Shown in pieces: positions 8,614-16,203 of a stretch of DNA of 41,279 nt. The notes beneath the pieces are model-generated. The model saw only the letters and a program-made list of their open reading frames with translations, was not told where the DNA came from and did no database searches. Position 1 is the stretch's first letter. Each line of letters begins with the position of its first letter. The DNA comes from Acidobacteriota bacterium (GTDB lineage Bacteria; Acidobacteriota; Terriglobia; Terriglobales; Acidobacteriaceae), in the NCBI GenBank assembly GCA_028872955.1, contig JAGWNX010000025.1, forward strand, positions 1-41,279, given 5' to 3'. Position numbers and translations under genes: made by a program.

Positions 8614-9846
8614 GTGTCCGAACAGACGACTCAGACCGCTCCTGAAACAGCGAACGGCGCCGACACAGCAGAGAAGAGTTCCAACCGCAAGTCCATCGTG
8701 CTGGGTGTGATTGTAGTGATTGCACTGCTGGCAGGGCTCTTCTACTGGCGCTCGACCTTTACCGAGGACACGGACGATGCCCAGGTGGATGGCAACCTGT
8801 ACCAGGTGAGTGCGCGTGTCGCAGGCCAGGTGACCAAGGTGTACGTGAACGACAACCAGACCGTGCACGCCGGCGATCTGCTGGCAGAGATTGATCCGCG
8901 CGACTACCAGGTGGCGCTGGAACAGGCACAGGCTGTGCTGGCCCAGGCACAGGCCGCCTATGAGCAGGCAGAGGTGAATGTGCCGCTGACGGCTGTGAAT
9001 GTGCACACGAACATCTCCACGTCGCAGTCTGACGTGCAGGGCAGTTCGGCGGGTGTGGTGCAGGCGCAGAAGCAGTTGCTGACCGCCGAGGCGCGTGTGG
9101 ACGAGGCGAAGGCCAACGCCGTGAAGGCGCAGGCCGACGTGGATCGTTACACGCCGCTGGTCCAGAAGGACGTGATCTCCAAGCAGCAGTTTGATGCGGC
9201 GGTAGCGCAGGCTGCGGCGGCCAAGGCCAATGTGGTTGCTGCGGAGTCGCAGGTGCTGGCCGCGCAGGAGGCTGTGCGCCAGGCGCAGCAGCGCTCCAGT
9301 CAGGCACGGGACCAGGCATTGCAGGCCAGCAAGAACGCCTCCGGCCAGGTGCGCGCGCAGCAGGCTGCGGCCCAGGCGGCGCTGGCCAACGTCAAGCAGG
9401 CGCAGGCCCGGGTGGATCAGGCCCAGCTGAACGTCAGCTACACCAGGATTACGGCACCCGTCGATGGCATCGTGAACAAGAAGAGCGTGGAGGTTGGAAC
9501 CAACCTCGGAGTGGGGCAGGACCTGCTGACCATTGTGCCGCTCACCAATCTCTGGGTGACGGCGAACTTCAAGGAGACGCAGATTGAGCACATGAAGCCC
9601 GGTGCCGAGGTGACCATCAAGGTGGATGCACTGGGCGGGCGCAAGTTCAGTGGCAAGGTCACCCAGGTGGGTGGTGCCACGGGGTCGCGGCTCTCGCTGT
9701 TTCCGCCCGAGAATGCGACCGGCAACTACGTGAAGGTGGTGCAGCGCATCCCGGTACGCATCGACTTTACAGACCTGAAGGATGAAGACAGTGACCTGGT
9801 TCTGCGGCCCGGTTACTCGGTCACCCCGATCGTCAAGGTGAAGTGA
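8614..9846 (+). CDS. HlyD/EmrA-family periplasmic adaptor of an efflux pump
   Basis: Membrane-fusion protein that links an inner-membrane transporter to the TolC channel. The 410-residue product starts at GTG 8614, supported by TCGGAGGT just upstream. A single transmembrane helix, SIVLGVIVVIALLAGLFYW, lies at about residues 28-46. It is followed by the biotinyl-lipoyl half-motif (DTDDAQVDGNLYQVSARVAG), a long Ala/Gln coiled-coil hairpin, the second lipoyl half (YTRITAPVDGIVNKKSVEVG) and the beta-barrel segment LWVTANFKETQIEHMKPG. This order is that of EmrA. The usual MFS partner EmrB is not downstream; a terminator closes the unit, so the permease must be elsewhere. Confidence 0.93.
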   Translation: MSEQTTQTAPETANGADTAEKSSNRKSIVLGVIVVIALLAGLFYWRSTFTEDTDDAQVDGNLYQVSARVAGQVTKVYVNDNQTVHAGDLLAEIDPRDYQVALEQAQAVLAQAQAAYEQAEVNVPLTAVNVHTNISTSQSDVQGSSAGVVQAQKQLLTAEARVDEAKANAVKAQADVDRYTPLVQKDVISKQQFDAAVAQAAAAKANVVAAESQVLAAQEAVRQAQQRSSQARDQALQASKNASGQVRAQQAAAQAALANVKQAQARVDQAQLNVSYTRITAPVDGIVNKKSVEVGTNLGVGQDLLTIVPLTNLWVTANFKETQIEHMKPGAEVTIKVDALGGRKFSGKVTQVGGATGSRLSLFPPENATGNYVKVVQRIPVRIDFTDLKDEDSDLVLRPGYSVTPIVKVK

Positions 9847-9874
9847 CGATCGACGCAGCCAGGCAAGCCCAGAC

Positions 9875-9910
9875 CGGGCGCTCGTCCCTGAGACGGGCGC
9901 CCGTTGCCTT
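9875..9910 (+). terminator. Stem-loop terminator after the tolC-emrA pair
   Basis: CGGGCGCTCGTC and GACGGGCGCCCG pair over 12 bp with one G-T wobble around the loop CCTGA. Only a weak T-run follows (TTGCCTTTAG). It begins 29 bases after the adaptor stop. Confidence 0.65.
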
Positions 9911-9925
9911 TAGTCCACGGGCCTC

Positions 9926-10969
9926 GTGAGTCCTCCACCGCAACCAAAGCTCCGGGTTGCTCATCTATCCTCTAACTCAACGCTTTCGTTCAACGCATAC
10001 CGTATGCCAGTCGCTTCGCTCATGTTCGTGCACTACGCCATGCTCATCCTGTTTGTATGGGTGCTGCTGGAGCAACTGGGGCTGCCGATTCCGAGCATCC
10101 CGGTGCTGGTGGCAGCGGGCACGCTCTCGGCCACGCACCAGGTAAGTGCGACGCTCGCGCTGGGGGTTGCGCTGGTCGCGTGTCTGCTGGCGGATAGCCT
10201 GTGGTACCTGCTGGGCCGCAGCTACGGTCATCGTGTGTTGCAGGTGTTGTGCCGGTTCTCGTTTGAGGCCTCCACCTGCGTGGCCCGTACCGAGGACTAC
10301 TTCTCACGACGCGGGCCGGTCACACTGGTGATCGCTAAATTCGTGCCCGGACTCAGCACGGTGGCCGCGCCCATCGCCGGACAGACGGGCATGGAGTTTC
10401 CGCGCTTTCTGGTGTGGGACCTGGCAGGCTCCATTCTGTGGGCCGAGGTATGGATCGTAGCCGGGCGCTTCTTTGGCGATCTGGTGGAGCGCAGCGCTCC
10501 GCTGTTCCACATGCTCAGCCACTTTGCCCTGGCGCTGTTTGTGCTGGGCGTCGTGGTCATGCTGGGGTATCGCATCTGGAAGCAGCGCCGGTTTCTGCTG
10601 GAGGTGCAGCGGCTACGACTGGAGCCGGGCGAACTGATGCAGATGATGCAGCAGGCTGTGCAGAATGGAGAGCCTGCCCCGTACATCGTGGACCTTCGTC
10701 ATCCGCTAGATTACCTGCCAGACCCGCGTGTGCTGCCCGGTGCCGTTCGCATCGGTCCGGCGGTGCTGACCGAGCATCACCAGAAGATTCCGCGCGACCG
10801 CGAGGTGATTCTGTATTGCACCTGCCCCAGCGAAGAGACCAGCGCGAAGGTCGCCATGCAGCTGCACAAACTCGGCATCTATCGTGTACGCCCGCTGCGG
10901 GGTGGTTTTGACGGCTGGAAGACTGCCGGCTATCCGCTGGAGGAGTATCAGGAGAGCCAGCCGGAGTAA
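9926..10969 (+). CDS. DedA-family (VTT) membrane protein fused to a rhodanese domain
   Basis: The N-terminal half is a DedA/SNARE-associated membrane domain. It has several hydrophobic helices, the re-entrant LEQLGLPIPSIPVLVAAG, and the signature AKFVPGLSTVAAPIAG near residues 137-152. DedA proteins are implicated in lipid flipping and membrane homeostasis. After a last helix (LALFVLGVVVMLGYRIW) and a charged linker comes a cytoplasmic rhodanese domain from about residue 250: YIVDLRHPLDYLPDPRVLPG, then the active-site loop YCTCPSEETSAKVA with Cys298 as the likely sulfur carrier, and RPLRGGFDGWKTAGYP. The 347-residue count uses GTG 9926. ATG at 10004 or 10022 would start just before the first helix, and no start has a strong ribosome-binding site. 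The coupled role of the two domains is unknown to me. Confidence 0.88.
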   Translation: MSPPPQPKLRVAHLSSNSTLSFNAYRMPVASLMFVHYAMLILFVWVLLEQLGLPIPSIPVLVAAGTLSATHQVSATLALGVALVACLLADSLWYLLGRSYGHRVLQVLCRFSFEASTCVARTEDYFSRRGPVTLVIAKFVPGLSTVAAPIAGQTGMEFPRFLVWDLAGSILWAEVWIVAGRFFGDLVERSAPLFHMLSHFALALFVLGVVVMLGYRIWKQRRFLLEVQRLRLEPGELMQMMQQAVQNGEPAPYIVDLRHPLDYLPDPRVLPGAVRIGPAVLTEHHQKIPRDREVILYCTCPSEETSAKVAMQLHKLGIYRVRPLRGGFDGWKTAGYPLEEYQESQPE

Positions 10970-11109
10970 GCCGGCCCGTGGTGCAGCAGCGCACATCCTG
11001 TAGCGTTCCTGCCTCGTCTTTCGAGCGATGAAAGTGATGCTGCTAGCGTGGCCCCTGTGCCGGGCCATAGCCGTTACCATACAAAGGTACGACGCATCAG
11101 GAGAGACCC

Positions 11110-12699
11110 TTGGCATATACCGACCTACGCGAGTGGATCAAGCAGCTTGAACGCGCCGGAGAACTGCGGCGCATCTCCCAGCAGGTAGACCCCATCCTGG
11201 AGATGGCCGAGATTGCAGATCGCGCAGCCAAGCTGGGCCGTGGAACACCACAGGCTGGCGGGCCGGCGCTGCTGTTTGAGAATGTGAAGGGCCACCCCGG
11301 CGCGCAGGTGCTGATGAATCAGTTCGGATCTTTGCGGCGGATGCAGATGGCGCTGGAGGTGGATTCGCTGGACGAGATCGCCGGTCGCATTCGTACCTTG
11401 TTGCATCCGCAGATGCCCACCGGCCTGATGGACAAGCTGAAGATGTTGCCCATGCTGGCCGAGGTCGGCAGCTTCTTTCCCAAGGTGATTGCGGCCAAGG
11501 ACGCGCCCTGCAAGCAGGTGGTGCAACGCGGCGACGCAGTGAACCTGCTGGAGCTGCCGGTGCTGAAGACCTGGCCGCAGGATGGCGGCCGCTTCATCAC
11601 GCTGCCGTGCGTGATTACGCGCGATCCGAAGTCCGGCAAGCGCAACGTGGGCATGTACCGGATGCAGGTGTATGACGAGCGCTCCACCGGAATGCACTGG
11701 CAGCGGCAGAAGGTGGCGGCAGAGCACATGCGCGATCGGCTGCGGACGGCCTCTGCCAGCAAGTCCGCAGCGGTGGACCTGATGGCGATCACCGCCGGGG
11801 GAACGGCGGCAGCCTCATCGCTGGACTCCGTGCCCTCGGCGACCATTACGAGGATTCGCGGCAGCCGCATGGAGGTTGCCGTGGCCATCGGTACGGACCC
11901 GGCCATCACCTTCTCGGCGATTGTGCCGGCTCCGCCTGAGGTGGAAGAGTATCTGATCGCCGGCTTCCTGCGGCAGAAGCCGGTAGAGCTGGTGAAGGCC
12001 GAGACGGTCGACCTGGAGGTGCCTGCGCACGCCGAGTACATTCTGGAGGGCTACGTCGAACTGGGCGAGCTGCGCACCGAGGGGCCCTTTGGCGATCACA
12101 CCGGCTTCTACACCATGCAGGACGAGTATCCGGTCTTCCACCTGACCTGTATCACGCATCGGCGCAACCCGATCTACGCCGCCACGGTGGTGGGCAAGCC
12201 GCCCATGGAGGACGCGTGGATGGGGAAGGCCGTCGAACGCATCTTCCTGCCGCTGATGCAGCTGACATTGCCCGAGATCCGCGATGTGAACCTGCCGGCC
12301 GAGGGCGTCTTCCACAACCTGATGATTGTCAGCATCCGCAAAAGCTATGCCGGCCATGCGCGCAAGGTGATGAACGGCATCTGGGCGATGGGGCAGGCGA
12401 TGTTCACCAAGTGCATCATCGTGGTGGACGAAGACTGCGACGTGCAGGACGTGGCCGAGGTGACGCTGCGTACGGCCAACAACATTGACCCGGAGCGTGA
12501 CATCCAGTTCACGCTGGGGCCGGTAGACTCTCTGGACCATGCCTCGCGGCTGCCCAACTTCGGCAGCAAGATGGGCATCGACGCCACACGCAAGTGGCCG
12601 GCAGAGGGCTTTACCCGGCCCTGGCCACCGATGCTGGAGATGGATGCCGAGGTCAAGGCGCGGGTTGATGCTCTGTGGAGCAAGCTGGGCATTGCGTAG
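11110..12699 (+). CDS. UbiD-family prenylated-FMN-dependent decarboxylase
   Basis: Non-oxidative decarboxylase of aromatic or unsaturated acids. In a menaquinone-type bacterium the usual job is quinone-precursor decarboxylation, though another aromatic acid is possible. The product is 529 residues. It shows the prFMN/Mn region GMYRMQVYDERSTGMHWQ at 181-198, MEVAVAIGTDPA, and the acid motif EGPFGDHTGFYT with Glu324, then DCDVQDVAEV. Between MHWQ and MEVAVAIG there is an Ala/Ser-rich stretch (about residues 205-250) roughly 35 residues longer than in E. coli-type UbiD. The start is TTG at 11110, chosen because AGGAGA lies 5 bases before it and the family N-terminus (DLREWIKQLE) follows at once. 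No ubiX-like flavin prenyltransferase gene is visible. Confidence 0.92.
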   Translation: MAYTDLREWIKQLERAGELRRISQQVDPILEMAEIADRAAKLGRGTPQAGGPALLFENVKGHPGAQVLMNQFGSLRRMQMALEVDSLDEIAGRIRTLLHPQMPTGLMDKLKMLPMLAEVGSFFPKVIAAKDAPCKQVVQRGDAVNLLELPVLKTWPQDGGRFITLPCVITRDPKSGKRNVGMYRMQVYDERSTGMHWQRQKVAAEHMRDRLRTASASKSAAVDLMAITAGGTAAASSLDSVPSATITRIRGSRMEVAVAIGTDPAITFSAIVPAPPEVEEYLIAGFLRQKPVELVKAETVDLEVPAHAEYILEGYVELGELRTEGPFGDHTGFYTMQDEYPVFHLTCITHRRNPIYAATVVGKPPMEDAWMGKAVERIFLPLMQLTLPEIRDVNLPAEGVFHNLMIVSIRKSYAGHARKVMNGIWAMGQAMFTKCIIVVDEDCDVQDVAEVTLRTANNIDPERDIQFTLGPVDSLDHASRLPNFGSKMGIDATRKWPAEGFTRPWPPMLEMDAEVKARVDALWSKLGIA

Positions 12700-12717
12700 C
12701 CCCGACCCCGGCCGCGG

Positions 12718-13236
12718 CTAGGTCCTCATGGCGCCCATCGGCGAGATGAGAAAGAAGGTTACGCTGCTCTCGGTGCTGCGTTTGTGGGGCGTGTTGCGCG
12801 GAATCACCAGCATGTCGCCCTTGTGGAGCGTCATGCGGGTTGCGCCTTCGCTGGCGGGTGCCAGCCACTCACCGGGCTTGGTGTTGCGTCCGTTGGTCGG
12901 CGTGCCGCCCACCTCGTAGGTGGTGGAGCCTTCGATCACCAGCAGGATGTGGTCGCGGCCCTCGTGCCACTCAAACTCCTTGGCGCTCTTGGCCGTCTCG
13001 GTCGTCATGACCACGGCGACGGGCAGGCCCGCGGAGGCGTCGATGAGGTTCTTATTGCCCGGGCTGGCCTGCAGGGCCTTGGCGGCTTCGTCCAGCGACT
13101 GGGCGGAGAAGAGCTGGTAGGGGACTGCCGCTGGCTTGGCTTCTGCCTGTGCAGCGAGGCTGGACAGACTAAGCCCGGCGGCTGCGGCGACGGGTGCCGA
13201 CTTCAGAAAGGTGCGTCGTGTGGTGGAACTGGTCAT
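12718..13236 (-). CDS. Tat-exported cupin-domain protein
   Basis: Small (172 residues) predicted periplasmic protein. The N-terminus carries a twin-arginine signal, TTRRTFLKSAP, followed by a hydrophobic Ala/Leu stretch ending AAQAEA. The C-terminal part (about residues 80-165) is a single cupin barrel: EWHEGRDHILLVIEGSTTYE supplies the first motif and KGDMLVIPRNTPH the second, with histidines that could bind a metal. Tat export fits a protein folded with its cofactor before export. ATG 13236 is preferred; a TTG four codons upstream is in frame. It converges with the UbiD gene (18-base gap) and diverges from the secreted gene at 13395. Function beyond cupin metal binding is not recognisable. 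Confidence 0.85.
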   Translation of the reverse strand: MTSSTTRRTFLKSAPVAAAAGLSLSSLAAQAEAKPAAVPYQLFSAQSLDEAAKALQASPGNKNLIDASAGLPVAVVMTTETAKSAKEFEWHEGRDHILLVIEGSTTYEVGGTPTNGRNTKPGEWLAPASEGATRMTLHKGDMLVIPRNTPHKRSTESSVTFFLISPMGAMRT

Positions 13237-13394
13237 ACCGGCAGTCAATCACACTCGCGCCGCTACTGCCAATGCTGCCGGGAGCGGTGCAGGGTGCAAG
13301 GCGATGGGTAGAGATCGTCTTCGATTGCGGGATGGGGTAGAGTGGTGGAGCCAGCACGCACGGCAGGGCGCGTAGGCGCCAGTCAGGAGCAAGG

Positions 13395-14393
13395 ATGTCC
13401 CGATCTTCTCTTCGTTCTACCCTTCCTGCGAGCGTTCGTCGCAGTCTGCTGCGTATGGCGTGCCTGGCCCTGTCTCTGCCACTGTATGCGCAGGCCGGGC
13501 CGTCACCCAGCATTGCGGGCTGCCCGGTCTTTCCGGCCGATAACGTCTGGAACGTCCCGGTGGATAAGCTGCCAGTGGACGCCCACTCGGCAGACTACGT
13601 GCGCTCCATTGGCGAGGCGGCACCGGTACACCCGGACTTTGGCGCGGACCCCAACAACGGGATCCCGATCACCATCATTCGCGGCAACCAGCGCCGGGTG
13701 CGGGTGACCTTTGACTACCGCGACGACAGCGACCTGGGCAACTACCCGATTCCGCCGGACGCCGCCATTGAGGGTGGGCCCAACGCCAAGCAGGATGACG
13801 ACCGCCACGTGATCGTCATCGACAAGGACCGTTGCGTGCTGATGGAGCTGTATAACGCATTCCCGCATCCGGACGGCTCGTGGAAGGCAGGTTCCGGCAT
13901 CAAGATGGACCTGACCGGCAACGCGTTGCGGGCCCCGGACAAGACCTCGGCCGATGCGGCCGGGCTGCCGATTCTGCCTGGGCTGGTGCGCTACGACGAG
14001 GTCGCCAGCGGTGAGATTCGCCACGCGCTACGGTTTACGGTGCCGCACACCCGGCGGGAGTACGTTTGGCCGGCGCGGCACTTTGCCTCGCGCCTGACCG
14101 ACCCGCATCTGCCGCCCATGGGCGAGCGCTTCCGGCTGAAGGCCAGCTTTGACATCAGCAGCTTCTCCCCCACCAACCAGGTGATTCTGAAGGCGCTGAA
14201 GCGGTATGGCATGATCCTGGCAGACAACGGCAGCCCGTGGTTTATCACCGGGACGCCGGACTCCCACTGGGACGACACGGACCTGCATCAGTTGACCACC
14301 CTGCACGGCAGCGACTTTGAGGCGGTGGATGAGTCGGACTGGCAGTACCTGGCAGACTCTGGCCGGGTGGATCCCATGGCACACCTGCCCTAG
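13395..14393 (+). CDS. Secreted protein of unknown function
   Basis: 332 residues with a Sec-type signal: a basic start (MSRSSLRS..VRRSLLR), a hydrophobic core MACLALSLPLYAQAG, and likely cleavage near residue 34. The mature part begins CPVFPADNVWNVPVDKLPVD and contains IRHALRFTVPHTRREYVWPA, RFRLKASFDIS and ILADNGSPWFITG, plus DDDRHVIVIDKDRCVLMELYNA. I recognise this as a recurring family of secreted proteins in soil bacteria but know no assigned activity. The many Asp, His and Trp residues and the late WDDTDLHQL suggest a carbohydrate- or metal-binding beta-rich fold, which is only a guess. AGGAG 5 bases before ATG 13395 fixes the start. It is divergent from the cupin gene. Confidence 0.85.
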   Translation: MSRSSLRSTLPASVRRSLLRMACLALSLPLYAQAGPSPSIAGCPVFPADNVWNVPVDKLPVDAHSADYVRSIGEAAPVHPDFGADPNNGIPITIIRGNQRRVRVTFDYRDDSDLGNYPIPPDAAIEGGPNAKQDDDRHVIVIDKDRCVLMELYNAFPHPDGSWKAGSGIKMDLTGNALRAPDKTSADAAGLPILPGLVRYDEVASGEIRHALRFTVPHTRREYVWPARHFASRLTDPHLPPMGERFRLKASFDISSFSPTNQVILKALKRYGMILADNGSPWFITGTPDSHWDDTDLHQLTTLHGSDFEAVDESDWQYLADSGRVDPMAHLP

Positions 14394-14471
14394 CCGAAGC
14401 TGTGCGTCCTGCGAAAGTCCACGGGATTGCCCGGCTTTCAGGGGAGTGCTGCGTCGTCGTATACTCATGAC

Positions 14472-14966
14472 ATGTCTATCGTTCGCGACGCCGCAGCCAT
14501 TGCCAAGGGAATGAGCATCACCCTGAAGGAGATGTTCCAGCCAACCGAGGTAGAAAACTACCCCGACGGCAAAGGGCCGATGCGCGGGGCACAGTTCCAG
14601 GAGCGCTTCCGGGGCAAGCACCAGCTGCAGCGGGATGAAAATGGCCTGGAGAAGTGCGTCGCCTGTTTCCTGTGCGCGGCTGCCTGCCCTTCCAACTGCA
14701 TCTACATTGAGGCAGCAGAGAACACCGCCGAGACGCGCATCTCGTCTGCGGAGCGCTACGCGAAGGTCTACAACATCGACTACAACCGGTGCATCTTCTG
14801 CGGTTACTGCGTGGAGGCCTGTCCGACCGACGCGATCACGCATGGCCACGGGTTTGAGCTGGCCAGCCTGAATGCAACCAGCCTGGTGATGCGCAAGGAA
14901 GATCTGCTGGTATCCATCAAGCCGCTTCCGGCTGCGGCCAACGGAATGGCCGAGAGCCACGTCTGA
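14472..14966 (+). CDS. nuoI: NADH-quinone oxidoreductase subunit I (NuoI-type 2x[4Fe-4S] ferredoxin)
   Basis: Peripheral-arm subunit of complex I carrying clusters N6a and N6b. The 164-residue product has two classical motifs: Cys62/65/68/72 in CVACFLCAAACP and Cys107/110/113/117 in CIFCGYCVEACP, with the NuoI-specific spacing and the preceding PMRGAQFQERFRGKHQL segment. The N-terminus SITLKEMFQPTEVENYPD is also NuoI-like. ATG 14472 is preferred; the frame is open to an ATG at 14427, and no strong ribosome-binding site marks either. No other nuo gene is adjacent, which is unusual for a subunit normally encoded in a nuo operon. It could serve a dispersed complex I or be an extra copy. Confidence 0.9.
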   Translation: MSIVRDAAAIAKGMSITLKEMFQPTEVENYPDGKGPMRGAQFQERFRGKHQLQRDENGLEKCVACFLCAAACPSNCIYIEAAENTAETRISSAERYAKVYNIDYNRCIFCGYCVEACPTDAITHGHGFELASLNATSLVMRKEDLLVSIKPLPAAANGMAESHV

Positions 14967-15001
14967 CGCAATCCGCGTCTGCAGCCTTGTATGCCGTCCT
15001 G

Positions 15002-15026
15002 ACAGCGAGCCGCTGAGGCTCGCTGT
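15002..15026 (+). terminator. Perfect hairpin after nuoI
   Basis: ACAGCGAGCC-GCTGA-GGCTCGCTGT is a perfect 10-bp inverted repeat 35 bases after the nuoI stop. There is no T-run, so termination is likely but not certain. It separates nuoI from the methionine synthase pair; the remaining 70 bases to 15096 hold AGGAAGGA as the ribosome-binding site of the next gene. Confidence 0.6.
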
Positions 15027-15096
15027 GCCGTAGTGGGCGGCAGCGGCAACAACGATCCGCCCGGCACGGTGCCAGCCAGGAAGGAACTGATCCACG

Positions 15097-16203
15097 ATGA
15101 CGACCGTCTCGCAGCATCCGCTGGTGCAACTGCTCAAGCGCAGAATTGCCATCATCGACGGCGCCATGGGCACCACGATACGCACGTATGGCATGGCGGA
15201 GGCAGACATTCGCGGCGAGCGCTTTCGCAACGCCGACAAGCACCTGCTGAACAACGGCGACCTCTTCTCCCTGACGCAGCCGGAGATGATCTGCGACATC
15301 CACCGGCGATTCCTGGAGGCCGGGGCAGACATCATCGAAACCAATACGTTTGGCGCGACGACGATCACGCAGAGCGAGTTCTTCGTGGACGATCCGCGGG
15401 AGCACGGCGGACGCAAGGACCCGGCCTTTTACCAGAAGATCATTGAAGACGGCATGCTGCGCGACCTGGCGTGGGAGATCAATGAGAAGTCCGCGCGGCA
15501 GTGTCGCGAGTGGGCTGATCGTGTGGCCAACGAGACTGGGCGGCAGCGCTTCGTCGCTGGTTCCATCGGGCCACTCACGGTCTCTCTCTCCAACTCGCCA
15601 GATGCGGACGATGCGGGCTTTCGCGTGGTGACCTTCGACCAGGTCAAGCAGGCCTACGCCGAGCAGGTGCGTGCGTTGATCGCCGGTGGTGTGGATGTCT
15701 TGCTGCTGGAGACGATCTTCGACTCGCTGAACGCCAAGGCTGCGCTGGTCGCCATTCGCGAGGTGTTTGACGAGGATGGCCTGGCTGCAGCGCATCGCGA
15801 GCTGCCCGTGATGATCTCTGCCGCTGTGGGTCGCGGTGGGGAGACGCTGATCTCTGCGCAGACGACGGAGGCCTTCTGGAATGCGGTGGAGCACGTCAAG
15901 CCGCTCTCGGTGGGGCTGAACTGTTCGCTTGGGCCGGATCTGATGTTCCCCTTCCTGGAGGAGCTCTCGAGCAAGGCCAACGTCGCCATCTCGTGCTATC
16001 CGAATGCGGGCCTGCCGAATCCGCTGGCCGCGACCGGCTTTGATCTGGGGCCGGAGGATATGGCGCGCTACCTCTCCAACTTTGCCGAGAACGGGCTGAT
16101 CAACATTGCGGGCGGCTGCTGCGGCAACACGCCAGATCATATTGCTGCCATTGCGCAAGCGCTGGAGCACAAGGCACCACGCGAGTACGAGGTGCGGGCA
16201 TGA
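15097..16203 (+). CDS. metH: Methionine synthase, homocysteine-binding subunit (MetH N-terminal module)
   Basis: Corresponds to the first module of cobalamin-dependent methionine synthase, which binds and activates homocysteine through zinc. The 368-residue product starts [18 protein letters not shown] and contains [38 protein letters not shown], and the three zinc cysteines: Cys276 in GLNCSLGP and Cys341/Cys342 in GGCCGN. It ends right after this barrel, where the E. coli protein continues into the folate domain. AGGAAGGA upstream supports ATG 15097. The next gene, encoding the rest of MetH, starts within an ATGA overlap, so the two are translationally coupled and should work as subunits of one enzyme. 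Confidence 0.93.
   Translation: MTTVSQHPLVQLLKRRIAIIDGAMGTTIRTYGMAEADIRGERFRNADKHLLNNGDLFSLTQPEMICDIHRRFLEAGADIIETNTFGATTITQSEFFVDDPREHGGRKDPAFYQKIIEDGMLRDLAWEINEKSARQCREWADRVANETGRQRFVAGSIGPLTVSLSNSPDADDAGFRVVTFDQVKQAYAEQVRALIAGGVDVLLLETIFDSLNAKAALVAIREVFDEDGLAAAHRELPVMISAAVGRGGETLISAQTTEAFWNAVEHVKPLSVGLNCSLGPDLMFPFLEELSSKANVAISCYPNAGLPNPLAATGFDLGPEDMARYLSNFAENGLINIAGGCCGNTPDHIAAIAQALEHKAPREYEVRA

Noticed and set aside
8940..9430. Repetitive CAGGC-rich DNA as a tandem repeat or CRISPR
   Set aside because: It codes for the Ala/Gln coiled-coil hairpin of the EmrA adaptor; there is no exact repeat unit or spacer.
14967..15096. Cobalamin riboswitch upstream of methionine synthase
   Set aside because: AGCCAGGA resembles part of the B12 box, but the region is only 130 bases, much of it the nuoI hairpin, and the GCCACTG core is missing. 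AGGAAGGA is better explained as a ribosome-binding site.
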